From positions 1,984,001 through 2,048,000 of the forward strand of contig NZ_CP012981.1 in the NCBI RefSeq assembly GCF_001411495.1: 64,000 bases of DNA, read 5' to 3'. How positions within the stretch are numbered: the stretch's first letter is position 1; every line of letters begins with the position of its first letter. Both the position numbers and the translations under genes were made by a program. Of this stretch, positions 27,820-36,723 are shown one piece after another. The DNA is from Burkholderia cepacia ATCC 25416 (GTDB lineage Bacteria > Pseudomonadota > Gammaproteobacteria > Burkholderiales > Burkholderiaceae). The notes below the pieces were generated by a model. The model saw nothing but the letters and a program-made list of their open reading frames with translations. It was not told where the DNA came from and ran no database searches.

Positions 27820-29019
27820 ATGATCATCACTTCGCTGCTCGACACGGATCTCTACAAGTTCACGATGATGCAGGTCGTCCTGCATCACTTTCCTGCCGCA
27901 AACGTCGAGTACCGCTTCCGGTGCCGTACGCCCGGCGTCGATCTCGTGCCGTACATCGACGAGATCCGCGACGAGGTGCGCGGCCTGTGTTCGCTGCGCT
28001 TCACCGACGTCGAACTCGACTACCTGCGGCGCATGCGCTTCATCAAGAGCGATTTCGTCGACTTCCTCGCGCTGTTCCACCTGAACGAGAAATACATCTC
28101 GATCACGCCATCGCCGAAGGGCAACGGCGAGATCGACATCGTGATCGAGGGGCCGTGGCTGCACACGATCCTGTTCGAGATCCCGGTGCTCGCGATCGTC
28201 AACGAAGTCTATTTCCGCAACACGCAGCGCGAGCCCGACTATCGCGAAGGTCGCGAGCGGCTGTGCGAGAAGATCAAGCTGCTCGGCGCGAAGCCCGAGT
28301 TCGCCGACTGCAAGATCGCCGACTACGGCACGCGCCGGCGCTTCTCGAAGGTGTGGCACGAGGAAGTCGCCCTCACGCTGCGCGACGGGCTCGGCCCGCA
28401 GTTCGCCGGCACGAGCAACGTGCTGTACGCGATGAAGCACGGCATCACGCCGCTCGGCACGATGGCGCACGAGTATCTGCAGGCGTGCCAGGCGCTCGGC
28501 CCGCGGCTGCGCGATTCGCAGATCTACGGTTTCGAGATGTGGGCGAAGGAATATCGCGGCGACCTCGGGATCGCGCTGTCGGACGTCTACGGGATGGACG
28601 CGTTCCTGAACGACTTCGACATGTACTTCTGCAAGCTGTTCGACGGCGCGCGCCACGATTCGGGCGATCCGTTCGAGTGGGGCGAGCGCATGCTGCGCCA
28701 CTACGAGGCGAACCGCTGCGACCCGCGCACCAAGGTGCTCGTGTTCTCGGATGCGCTCGACATCCCGAAGGTGATGCAGTTGTACGAACGGTTCCGCGGC
28801 CGCTGCAAGCTCGCATTCGGCGTCGGCACCAACCTCACGAACGACCTCGGCTACGTGCCGCTGCAGATCGTGATCAAGATGGTTCGCTGCAACGGGCAGC
28901 CGGTCGCGAAACTGTCGGATACGCCGGGCAAGAGCATGTGCGACGACAAGGCGTATCTCGCGTACCTGCGCCAGGTGTTCGGCATCGCGCAGCCGGTCGA
29001 GGAAGGCGCGTCGAAGTAA
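27820..29019 (+). CDS. pncB: Nicotinate phosphoribosyltransferase
   Basis: Converts nicotinate and PRPP to nicotinate mononucleotide in the NAD salvage (Preiss-Handler) pathway. The 399-residue enzyme starts [18 protein letters not shown], the invariant family N-terminus. [10 protein letters not shown] contains the catalytic region, and HDSGDP and [12 protein letters not shown] form the phosphoribosyl-binding part. Start at ATG 27820. Length is normal for the proteobacterial PncB. The gene ends 88 bases before lutC. Confidence 0.96.
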   Translation: MIITSLLDTDLYKFTMMQVVLHHFPAANVEYRFRCRTPGVDLVPYIDEIRDEVRGLCSLRFTDVELDYLRRMRFIKSDFVDFLALFHLNEKYISITPSPKGNGEIDIVIEGPWLHTILFEIPVLAIVNEVYFRNTQREPDYREGRERLCEKIKLLGAKPEFADCKIADYGTRRRFSKVWHEEVALTLRDGLGPQFAGTSNVLYAMKHGITPLGTMAHEYLQACQALGPRLRDSQIYGFEMWAKEYRGDLGIALSDVYGMDAFLNDFDMYFCKLFDGARHDSGDPFEWGERMLRHYEANRCDPRTKVLVFSDALDIPKVMQLYERFRGRCKLAFGVGTNLTNDLGYVPLQIVIKMVRCNGQPVAKLSDTPGKSMCDDKAYLAYLRQVFGIAQPVEEGASK

Positions 29020-29064
29020 GCGTCGGCCGAACGGCCAAAACTGCGTCGCGGCGGGGCCGGCCGG

Positions 29065-29070
29065 TATAAT
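29065..29070 (+). promoter_or_regulatory. Putative -10 box of lutC
   Basis: A perfect TATAAT lies 38 bases upstream of the lutC start codon. No good -35 box is seen at the right distance; an activator or an extended element would be needed. Confidence 0.4.
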
Positions 29071-29107
29071 CCGACGGTATCGCCCGCCAACGTCACGAGG
29101 ACCGTTC

Positions 29108-29770
29108 ATGGACACTTCCGCTGCCCGTCGCCAGATCCTCGCGCGCATTCGCGCGGCGCAGGGGCGTGCGGCCGAACCCGATGCGGCCGAGCGCGACGGC
29201 GTTGCCGACTATCTCGCCCGTCATCCGGAGGGCCCGCGCCCGCCGGCGCCGGCCGACCTCGTCGCGGCATTCGTCGACGAAGCGGCCCGTCTGTCGACGA
29301 CGGTCGACGAAGTCGCAGCGCTTGCCGATGTGCCGGCCGCCGCGGCCCGCTACCTGTCCGCTCATGGCCTGCCGACGCAGGCCGTCGCATGGCGCACGCT
29401 GGCCGATTTCGACTGGGCGGGCGCAGGCCTGTCGGTCGAGTTCCGCAAGCCGCGCGACGGCGATCTGGTCGGCCTTACCGGCTGTTTTTGCGCGACCGCC
29501 GAAACAGGCTCGCTGGCGCTGCTGTCCGGCCCCGACACCTATGCGTCGGCGGGCCTGCTGCCGGAAACGCACATCGCGATCGTTCCCGCGTCGCGGATCG
29601 TTGCCGGTCATGAAGACGCATTTGCGCTGATCCGCGCGGAGCGCGGCGAATTGCCGCGCGCGGTCAATTTCGTGTCGGGTCCGTCGCGCACGGGCGATAT
29701 CGAGCAGACCATCGTACTGGGCGCGCACGGCCCGTACCGCGTTCACGTGATCGTCGTACGGGGCGCATGA
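29108..29770 (+). CDS. lutC: LUD-domain protein, LutC/YkgG family
   Basis: A 220-residue protein of the LutC family, a subunit of the LutABC lactate oxidation complex in Bacillus. The LUD signature is visible: LVGLTGCFCATAETGSLALL and LLPETHIAIVPASRIV. In most genomes lutC lies with the iron-sulfur partners lutA and lutB. Neither is near here, so the protein may act with partners encoded elsewhere or have another role. The ribosome binding site ACGAGGA is upstream of ATG 29108. Confidence 0.85.
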   Translation: MDTSAARRQILARIRAAQGRAAEPDAAERDGVADYLARHPEGPRPPAPADLVAAFVDEAARLSTTVDEVAALADVPAAAARYLSAHGLPTQAVAWRTLADFDWAGAGLSVEFRKPRDGDLVGLTGCFCATAETGSLALLSGPDTYASAGLLPETHIAIVPASRIVAGHEDAFALIRAERGELPRAVNFVSGPSRTGDIEQTIVLGAHGPYRVHVIVVRGA

Positions 29771-29813
29771 CGCGCCCGCTGCATCCACCACCATTCGAAC
29801 AAGGAAGTTCTGC

Positions 29814-31244
29814 ATGAAACGACATGCCGCCTGGGCGGGCATGGCGTCGGGGATCGCGCTTGGCGCCGTTCCCGCGCTTGCATCGGCCGCAACGCTCGAC
29901 GGTGCCGCGCTGTCTGCCCTCTGGGGTATCCCGTTCGCCGGGATCCTGCTGTCCATCGCACTGTTCCCGCTCGTCGCCCCCGTTTTCTGGCATCACCACT
30001 TCGGCAAGATTGCCGCCGCGTGGGCGGTCGTGTTCCTGATCCCGTTCGGATTCGCGTTCGGTGCGGGCACCGCGTTCGGCACGCTCGTGCATGCGCTGCT
30101 CGAGGAATACATTCCGTTCATCGTGCTGCTCACCGCGCTCTATACGGTCGCGGGCGGCATCTGCGTGAACGGCAATCTGCATGGATCGCCGAAGCTCAAT
30201 ACCGCGATCCTCGCGCTCGGCACGCTGCTCGCGAGCGTGATGGGTACGACGGGCGCCGCGATGCTGCTGATCCGGCCGCTGCTGCGCGCCAACGACAACC
30301 GCAAGCACGTCGTGCACGTCGTGATCTTCTTCATCTTCCTCGTCGCGAACGCGGGCGGCTCGCTGTCGCCGCTCGGCGATCCGCCGCTGTTCCTCGGTTT
30401 CCTGAACGGCGTGAGCTTCTTCTGGACGACCACGCACCTCGCGCTGCCGATGCTGTTCATCTGCGCGGTGCTGCTGACGCTGTTCTTCGTGCTCGATACG
30501 TACTTCTACCGGAAGGGCGGCGAGGAGCGGCCGGCCGTGCTCGACCCGACGCCGGACGGCGCGGCGCTGTCGATCGACGGGAAGATCAACTTCGTGCTGC
30601 TCGCGGCCGTGGTTGCGCTCGTGCTGATGAGCGGCATCTGGAAGCCGGGCATCGCGTTCGACGTATGGGGCACGCACGTCGCGCTGCAGAACCTCGTGCG
30701 CGACGTCGCGCTCGTGGGCGTGACGCTCGCGTCGCTCGCGCTGACGCCGCGCTCCGCGCGCGAGGGCAACGCGTTCAACTGGGCGCCGATCGAGGAAGTC
30801 GCGAAGCTGTTCGCGGGGATCTTCGTGACGATCGCGCCGGTGATCGTGATCCTGCGCGCCGGCGCCGACGGCGCGTTCGCGCAGATCGTCCACCTCGTCA
30901 CGGGGCCGGACGGCAAGCCGATCGACGCGATGTACTTCTGGGCGACGGGCATCCTGTCGTCGTTCCTCGACAACGCGCCGACCTATCTCGTGTTCTTCAA
31001 CCTCGCGGGCGGCGATGCCCAGTCGCTGATGACGACCGGCGCGTCGACGCTCGCCGCGATTTCCGCGGGCGCGGTGTTCATGGGCGCGAACAGCTATATC
31101 GGCAACGCACCCAACTTCATGGTGAAGGCGATCGCCGAATCGCGCGGCGTGAAGATGCCGAGCTTCTTCGCGTATCTCGGCTGGGCGCTGGTCGTGCTGA
31201 TACCGGTATTCCTGCTGACGTCGTGGCTTTTCTTCACGGCGTAA
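29814..31244 (+). CDS. Sodium:proton antiporter or citrate-transporter-like membrane protein
   Basis: A 476-residue inner-membrane protein of the ion transporter superfamily, with about 11-12 hydrophobic segments. NhaD-like features include VANAGGSLSPLGDPPLFLGFL (first re-entrant motif) and SSFLDNAPTYLVFFNLAG (second). This points to a Na+/H+ antiporter of the UIT3 type; an organic anion is an alternative substrate. The first 26 residues resemble a cleavable signal but may be the first helix. The gene follows lutC by 43 bases and could be co-transcribed, which would hint at organic acid transport. Confidence 0.8.
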   Translation: MKRHAAWAGMASGIALGAVPALASAATLDGAALSALWGIPFAGILLSIALFPLVAPVFWHHHFGKIAAAWAVVFLIPFGFAFGAGTAFGTLVHALLEEYIPFIVLLTALYTVAGGICVNGNLHGSPKLNTAILALGTLLASVMGTTGAAMLLIRPLLRANDNRKHVVHVVIFFIFLVANAGGSLSPLGDPPLFLGFLNGVSFFWTTTHLALPMLFICAVLLTLFFVLDTYFYRKGGEERPAVLDPTPDGAALSIDGKINFVLLAAVVALVLMSGIWKPGIAFDVWGTHVALQNLVRDVALVGVTLASLALTPRSAREGNAFNWAPIEEVAKLFAGIFVTIAPVIVILRAGADGAFAQIVHLVTGPDGKPIDAMYFWATGILSSFLDNAPTYLVFFNLAGGDAQSLMTTGASTLAAISAGAVFMGANSYIGNAPNFMVKAIAESRGVKMPSFFAYLGWALVVLIPVFLLTSWLFFTA

Positions 31245-31325
31245 GCTGACGATTTTCAACCTTGAGCGGGCGGTCCCGGCGGCGCACGGCGCGCTTCGAT
31301 CCGCCCGCGGCATGCGGAGATGGCG

Positions 31326-32315
31326 ATGCAGAAGATCCTGGTCGCGCGTCCGATCTTTCCGGACGTGATCGAGCGGCTCAAGCAATATTTCGACGTCGAC
31401 TGGAACAACGGCGACGCACTCGCGCCCGGCGCGCTCGCTGCGCGTCTGGCCGACAAGGACGGTGCGTTGACGGCCGGCGATCCGGTCGGCGCGGCCGAGC
31501 TCGCCGCCGCGCCGCGCCTGCGCGTCGTGGCGAACATGGCGGTCGGCTACAACAACTTCGACATGGCTGCGTTCAACGCGGCGAACGTGCTCGGCACCAA
31601 CACGCCCGACGTGCTGAACGAGTCCACCGCCGATTTCGGCTGGGCGCTGATGATGGCCGCCGCTCGCCGGATCGCCGAATCCGAGCACTGGCTGCGCGCC
31701 GGCCACTGGCAGAAGTGGGCTTACGACGGGTTCCTCGGCAGTGACATCTACGGCTCGACGCTCGGCGTGATCGGAATGGGGCGCATCGGCCAGGCGCTCG
31801 CGCGCCGCGCGCGCGGCTTCGGGATGCAGGTGATCTATCACAATCGGTCGCGTGTCGCGCCCGAGATCGAGGCCGAGCTGAACGCCGAATACGTATCGAA
31901 GGATGCGCTGCTCGCGCGCGCCGATCACGTCGTGCTCGTGCTGCCGTACACGCAGGAAAATCACCATACGATCGGCGCTGCCGAACTCGCGAAGATGAAG
32001 CCCACCGCGACGCTGACCAACATCGCGCGCGGCGGGATCGTCGACGACGCGGCGCTGGCCGTCGCGTTGCGCGACGGGACGATCGCCGCCGCCGGCCTCG
32101 ACGTGTACGAAGGCGAGCCGACGGTGCATCCGGCGCTGCTCGAGGTGCCGAACGTCGTGCTGACGCCGCATATCGCGAGCGCGACCGAAAAAACGCGCCG
32201 CGCGATGGCGAACCTCGCCGCCGACAACCTGATCGCCGCGCTGGGCGAAGGGCCGCGCGCGGGGCGGCCGCCGAATCCGATCAACCCTGACGTGATCGGG
32301 AAGCCGCGCGCATGA
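31326..32315 (+). CDS. D-2-hydroxyacid dehydrogenase (glyoxylate/hydroxypyruvate reductase type)
   Basis: A 329-residue NAD(P)H-dependent reductase similar to GhrB and glycerate dehydrogenase. The Rossmann motif GMGRIGQA is near 155, followed by NIARGGIVDD with the substrate-binding arginine, and the catalytic His in TPHIASATEKTR with its Glu partner in DVYEGEPTVHP. ATG 31326 is preferred over the ATG two codons earlier because GGAG at 31316-31319 is better placed for it. The stop overlaps the rmuC start (ATGA). Confidence 0.9.
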   Translation: MQKILVARPIFPDVIERLKQYFDVDWNNGDALAPGALAARLADKDGALTAGDPVGAAELAAAPRLRVVANMAVGYNNFDMAAFNAANVLGTNTPDVLNESTADFGWALMMAAARRIAESEHWLRAGHWQKWAYDGFLGSDIYGSTLGVIGMGRIGQALARRARGFGMQVIYHNRSRVAPEIEAELNAEYVSKDALLARADHVVLVLPYTQENHHTIGAAELAKMKPTATLTNIARGGIVDDAALAVALRDGTIAAAGLDVYEGEPTVHPALLEVPNVVLTPHIASATEKTRRAMANLAADNLIAALGEGPRAGRPPNPINPDVIGKPRA

Positions 32316-33790
32316 CGATGACGTTGTTGCTTGCGGCGGTCGTCGTGCTGGCCGTCGCGCTCGCGGTGGCGATCGTCGCGCTCATGCGTGGCACTGGCCG
32401 TCACGACGATACGGCTGTACTGGGCGACCAGATCGAGGACGCCGCGCACGCGCAGGCGCGCGCGGTCGAGCGGCTCGAACGCGAATTGCGCGGCGAGATC
32501 GTCGAGAACGCGCGCGGCTCGCGCACCGAGCTGGCCGGCAGTTTTGCGCAGCTTCAGCAGACGCTCGCCGCGCAGCTGACGAGCGTGGCGACCGTGCAGA
32601 ACAACCAGGTCGAGGGCTTCGCCCAGCAGCTCGGCAAGCTCGTCGCCGGCAATGCGCAGCAGTTCGACGCGATGCGCGAGAGTTTGCAGCGCCAGGCGCA
32701 GCAGGCGCGCGAGGAGCAGACGGGCGCGCTCAGGCTGTTCGGCGACACGTTGAACCGGCAGCTCACGCAACTGACCGAGGCGAACGATCGCCGGATCGGC
32801 GAAGTGCGCGCGACGCTCGAACAGCGGCTGAAGGAAATCGAGACGAACAACGCGGCGAAGCTCGAGGAGATGCGCCGCACCGTCGACGAGAAACTGCACG
32901 CGACGCTCGAGCAGCGGCTCGGCGAATCGTTCAAGCTCGTGTCGGACCGGCTCGAGCAGGTGCATCGCGGGCTCGGCGAGATGCAGACGCTCGCGGCGGG
33001 CGTCGGCGATCTGAAGAAAGTGCTGACCAACGTGAAGACGCGCGGCACCTGGGGCGAAGTGCAGCTCGAGGCGCTGCTCGAGCAGATGCTGACGCCCGAG
33101 CAATACGCGAAGAACGTCGCGACGGTGCCGAAGAGCAGCGAGCGCGTCGAGTTCGCGATCCGGCTGCCGGGGCGCGATGCCGGTACGCGCGACGCGCCGC
33201 CCGTGTGGCTGCCGATCGACGCGAAATTCCCGCGCGAGGATTACGAGCGGCTGATCGACGCGCAGGAGCGCGCCGATGCGGTGGCGGTCGAGGAAGCGGC
33301 CCGCGCGCTCGAAGCGCGCGTGCGGCTCGAGGCGCGCACGATCGCCGAGAAGTACGTCGCGCCGCCGCACACGACCGATTTCGCGCTGTTGTTCCTGCCG
33401 ACCGAAGGGCTCTATGCGGAGATCCTGCGTCGCCCGGGGCTGACCGACCTGCTGCAGCGCGACTATCGCGTGACGGTGGCCGGCCCGACGACGCTCACCG
33501 CACTGTTGAACAGCCTGCAGATGGGTTTCCGCACGCTCGCGATCGAGCAACGGTCGAGCGAGGTGTGGCAGGTGCTCGGCGCGGTAAAAACGGAATTCGG
33601 CAAGTTCGGCGACGTGCTCGCGCGCACGAAGGCGCAGCTCGAAACGGTCACGCGCTCGATCGAGTCCGCCGAGCAGCGTACGCGCGTGATGAACCGCAAG
33701 CTGAGGCAGGTCGAGGCGCTGCCGGGCGACGCGGCGGCCGGGCTGCTCGGTGCGGAAGGTAGCGACGGCGCCGATGCGGACGACGCGTGA
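32312..33790 (+). CDS. rmuC: DNA recombination protein RmuC
   Basis: A 492-residue membrane-anchored protein that limits inversions at short inverted repeats. The N-terminal helix (LLLAAVVVLAVALAVAIVAL) is a membrane anchor. A long coiled coil rich in Glu, Gln and Arg spans about 40-230. The RmuC nuclease-like domain covers about 240-440 (KTRGTWGEVQLEALLEQML, LPIDAKFPREDYERL). The stop of the preceding reductase overlaps its start by four bases. A terminator follows. Confidence 0.93.
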   Translation: MTMTLLLAAVVVLAVALAVAIVALMRGTGRHDDTAVLGDQIEDAAHAQARAVERLERELRGEIVENARGSRTELAGSFAQLQQTLAAQLTSVATVQNNQVEGFAQQLGKLVAGNAQQFDAMRESLQRQAQQAREEQTGALRLFGDTLNRQLTQLTEANDRRIGEVRATLEQRLKEIETNNAAKLEEMRRTVDEKLHATLEQRLGESFKLVSDRLEQVHRGLGEMQTLAAGVGDLKKVLTNVKTRGTWGEVQLEALLEQMLTPEQYAKNVATVPKSSERVEFAIRLPGRDAGTRDAPPVWLPIDAKFPREDYERLIDAQERADAVAVEEAARALEARVRLEARTIAEKYVAPPHTTDFALLFLPTEGLYAEILRRPGLTDLLQRDYRVTVAGPTTLTALLNSLQMGFRTLAIEQRSSEVWQVLGAVKTEFGKFGDVLARTKAQLETVTRSIESAEQRTRVMNRKLRQVEALPGDAAAGLLGAEGSDGADADDA

Positions 33791-33817
33791 CGCGCGTTGC
33801 CGATACCGGCCGGAACG

Positions 33818-33845
33818 AAAACGGGCGCCGCGGCGCCCGTTTTTT
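33818..33845. terminator. Bidirectional terminator after rmuC
   Basis: AAAACGGGCGCCG and CGGCGCCCGTTTT are symmetric arms and a T6 run follows. It ends rmuC and, on the other strand, the operon finishing with the GNAT gene. Confidence 0.88.
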
Positions 33846-33878
33846 CATGCAGCGACTGCCGGTGCGGCCGCGATGCGC

Positions 33879-34364
33879 TCAATGCCCGGCGAGCGTGTCC
33901 AGCGCGTCGCCCGTCACGCGAACGATGCGCCAGTCGGGCAGCACGGTGGCGCCCATCTTCTCGTAGAAATCGATCGCAGGCTGGTTCCAGTCGAGAACCG
34001 ACCATTCGAAGCGCCCGCAACGGCGTTCGACGGCCAGGGCCGCGAGGTGACGCAGCATCGCGGTGCCGAGGCCCGTGCCGCGTTGCGACGGCTGCACGTA
34101 CAGATCCTCGAGATAGAGGCCGCGGCGGCCGAGGAACGTCGAGTAATTGTGGAAGAACAGCGCATACGCGACGATCGCGCCGTCGTGTTCGGCCACCCGT
34201 GCTTCGGCGGCAGGCCGCGCGCCGAACAGTGCGTCGGCGAGGTCGGCCTCGGTCGCGACGAACAGATGCGTGAGCTTCTCGAATTCGGCGAGTTCGCGCA
34301 TCAGCGCGAGGATCGCACCGACGTCGCTCGCTTGCGCCGCACGGATCAGCGGTGTGCCGCTCAC
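33879..34364 (-). CDS. GNAT family N-acetyltransferase
   Basis: A 161-residue acetyltransferase. The acetyl-CoA loop is in VQPSQRGTGLGTAMLRHLAA (Q/R-x-x-G-x-G/A), and RFEWSVLDWNQPAIDFYEKMGA matches motif B of diamine or thialysine acetyltransferase-like members. The start is the GTG at 34364, supported by the GTGA overlap with the stop of the upstream membrane gene. No in-frame ATG is near. Substrate is probably a small amine; unproven. Confidence 0.85.
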   Translation of the reverse strand: MSGTPLIRAAQASDVGAILALMRELAEFEKLTHLFVATEADLADALFGARPAAEARVAEHDGAIVAYALFFHNYSTFLGRRGLYLEDLYVQPSQRGTGLGTAMLRHLAALAVERRCGRFEWSVLDWNQPAIDFYEKMGATVLPDWRIVRVTGDALDTLAGH

Positions 34365-34636
34365 GCTTCCTCCGGCGGATCGGACAGCACGATCTCGATG
34401 CCGCCGAAGCGCGATGCGACCCAGTTGTACGCGTGGCACGCGATCCACAGCAACACGAAGCCGAGGATGGCGTTCAGCAGCAGCGCGCTCAGGATCGTGC
34501 TCAGTTCGACCATCCCGTAACGAACGTAGGCGACGAGAATGCCGAGCAGCACGATCGGCACGCTGAACGTCAGGTAGACGAGGATCAGCGCCTTTGCGGT
34601 CTGCCCCGCGGCGATCGACGAAATTTGTTTCTTCAT
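34361..34636 (-). CDS. Small two-helix membrane protein
   Basis: A 91-residue protein with two hydrophobic segments (about 15-42 and 48-70) and an acidic C-terminus (LSDPPEEA). Start at ATG 34636. It lies 39 bases after moeA and overlaps the GNAT gene by four bases, so it is part of the moaA-mobA-moeA transcription unit. The family was not recognised with confidence; it resembles DUF3566-type membrane proteins in size and layout. Confidence 0.7.
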   Translation of the reverse strand: MKKQISSIAAGQTAKALILVYLTFSVPIVLLGILVAYVRYGMVELSTILSALLLNAILGFVLLWIACHAYNWVASRFGGIEIVLSDPPEEA

Positions 34637-34675
34637 GTGCGGATTGCCCCCGTAGAGATATACCGATAGTGGAAT

Positions 34676-35974
34676 TCAGATCAGGCCGTCGAACGGCAGG
34701 ATGTCGACCGGGGTGCCCGCGTCGACTGCCGCGGTATCGTGGCCCAGGACGATGAAACAGTTGGCGGCCGAGAGGCTGCTCAGCGACGCGGAACTCTGCG
34801 AGCCGGCAGGTGCGACGTGCCAGCGGCCGTCGGCGGCGCGTGTCGCGATGCCGCGCAGATAGTCGGTGCGGCCCGGGCGCGTCTTCAGCGCATGCGTGCT
34901 GAGTGCCGTATGCATCGCCGGCGGCTGGGCCTGCGCGCCGGCCAGCGTCAGCAGTGCGGGGCGCACGATCGCGTAGAACGTCACGGCGGACGCGACCGGA
35001 TTGCCGGGCAGGCCGAAGAACAGCGCGTGACCGGTGCCACCGGGCGCGCGTGCGAGCGTGCCGCACGCGAGCGGCCGGCCGGGACGCAGCGCGAGGCTGG
35101 CGAACGTCACGTCGCCGAGCCGTGCCATCACGTCGCGCGTGAAATCGGCTTCGCCGACCGATACGCCGCCGGACGTGATCACCGCGTCGGCCTGTGCGGC
35201 GACGGCGTCGCGCAATGCGGCTTCGAGCGCGGCCGGCTCGTCGCGGACGATCCCGAGGTCGACCGCGTCGACATGCAGTCGTTCGAGCATCGCGATCAGC
35301 ATCCCGCGATTGCTGTCGTACAGTGCGCCGGGGCCGAGCGGCTCGCCGGGCTCGCGCAGTTCGTCGCCGGTGGAGAACACGGCGACGCGCACGCGCCGGC
35401 GCACCGTGACCTCGGTGATGCCGAACGACGCGAGCAGGCCGAGATCGGACGGTCGCAGGATGCGGCCCGCGGCGAGCGCGCAGGCGCCGCGCGCGAGATC
35501 CTCGCCGGCCTTGCGGCAGTTCGCGCCGCGCGCGATGTCATGTGCGACGAAGCGAATCGTGTCGCCGTCGGCGCGCACGCGTTCCTGCGGAATCACCGTG
35601 TCGCATCCGGCCGGCATCGGCGCGCCCGTCATGATGCGCACGCATGATCCGGCCGCCACGGCGCCGTCGAACGGATGGCCGGCGAGCGCGGTGCCGGCGA
35701 CCGTCAGCGCGACATCCGCTTGCGGCGCCGCGTGCGTGCCGGTGCTGCCGTCGAACGCGTAGCCGTCCATCGCCGAGTTGTCGTACGCGGGAATGTCGAA
35801 CGGTGCGTTCACGTCGGCCGCGAGCACGCGGTCGAGCGCATTGCGCAGCGCCACCGCCTCGCACGCCGCGACGGGCACCGCAAAGCGGCACGCGAGTGCC
35901 TGCGCGTCGGCGAGCGACAGCGGGGCATCGGAATCGGGGGCGCTTCGGGAGGCGGGCGAGGATTGCGTGATCAT
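34676..35974 (-). CDS. moeA: Molybdopterin molybdenumtransferase MoeA
   Basis: Inserts molybdate into adenylylated molybdopterin. The 432-residue protein contains the MoeA N-terminal NSAMDGYAF, the MoCF motif ITSGGVSVGEADFTRDVM, and FFGLPGNPVASAVTFYAIVRP. The C-terminal domain IV begins near residue 355. Upstream mobA is 105 bases away. The substrate donor MogA is encoded separately at 7715-8329. Confidence 0.95.
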   Translation of the reverse strand: MITQSSPASRSAPDSDAPLSLADAQALACRFAVPVAACEAVALRNALDRVLAADVNAPFDIPAYDNSAMDGYAFDGSTGTHAAPQADVALTVAGTALAGHPFDGAVAAGSCVRIMTGAPMPAGCDTVIPQERVRADGDTIRFVAHDIARGANCRKAGEDLARGACALAAGRILRPSDLGLLASFGITEVTVRRRVRVAVFSTGDELREPGEPLGPGALYDSNRGMLIAMLERLHVDAVDLGIVRDEPAALEAALRDAVAAQADAVITSGGVSVGEADFTRDVMARLGDVTFASLALRPGRPLACGTLARAPGGTGHALFFGLPGNPVASAVTFYAIVRPALLTLAGAQAQPPAMHTALSTHALKTRPGRTDYLRGIATRAADGRWHVAPAGSQSSASLSSLSAANCFIVLGHDTAAVDAGTPVDILPFDGLI

Positions 35975-36079
35975 CAGTCGGACTGCGCCGCAAGGCGTAT
36001 CGGGTTCGTGGCCGGTGGCGCGAGGAGGGTGCCTGGGCGCGGGTTTCGCGTGCGGCGGGCGGGAACCGCGCGAGTGCCG

Positions 36080-36697
36080 TCAGCGGCGGGCCAGCGCGGC
36101 GAGTTCCTGCCAGGAGTTGGCATTGTAAAACGCACGCTCGTCGTGAAACTCGACTTCGACCGTCTTGTGGCGTGCGTACCACGCACGCACCTTGCGGTCG
36201 CCGGCCGCGAGCCGGGCGGCGAGATCGTCGGCCAGCGACGTGCGCAGCAGCGCGAACGTCGGCTGCGGCGAGCGCGCCTGCTGCGCGTCGACGGTCACCG
36301 CCATGGCGATGTCGGCCTGCTGCGCGTCGAGCGCCGCGAGCAGCCGTGCGACGAGGTCGGCGGGCAGGTAGGGCGTATCGCATGGCGAACACGCGACGAG
36401 CGGCGCGCGTGCCGCCCGCATGCCGGCGAGCAGGCCCGCGAGCGGGCCGGGGAAGTCGGGCGTTTCGTCCGCGACGATGCGCGCGTCGAACGGCGCACCG
36501 AGTTCGGCATAACGATCGGCATGGCGATTCGCGCTGATCAGCGTTTCGTCGACCTGTGGCGAGAGACGGCGCAGTACGTGCAGCGCGAGCGGCGTGCCGT
36601 CGAGCAACTGCAGGCCCTTGTCGACGCCGTCCATGCGCGTGGCCCGCCCGCCTGCGAGCAGCAGGCCGGCGATCGAGGGAGAGGTGGAAGCGGGCAT
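36080..36697 (-). CDS. mobA: Molybdenum cofactor guanylyltransferase MobA
   Basis: Attaches GMP to Mo-molybdopterin, giving the bis-MGD cofactor of enzymes such as nitrate reductase. The 205-residue protein has LLLAGGRATRMDGVDKG (nucleotide binding), and CSPCDTPYLPADLVARL with the metal-binding Asp. Start at ATG 36697. It lies 26 bases after moaA. Confidence 0.94.
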   Translation of the reverse strand: MPASTSPSIAGLLLAGGRATRMDGVDKGLQLLDGTPLALHVLRRLSPQVDETLISANRHADRYAELGAPFDARIVADETPDFPGPLAGLLAGMRAARAPLVACSPCDTPYLPADLVARLLAALDAQQADIAMAVTVDAQQARSPQPTFALLRTSLADDLAARLAAGDRKVRAWYARHKTVEVEFHDERAFYNANSWQELAALARR

Positions 36698-36723
36698 CGC
36701 GAGAAGGCGGAGGGCAGCGTGCG

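Noticed and set aside
29664..32171. Open frame of 835 codons on the minus strand
   Set aside because: Antisense to lutC, the antiporter and the hydroxyacid dehydrogenase genes, all with clear motifs. Composition is His/Arg/Glu-rich as expected for such shadows.
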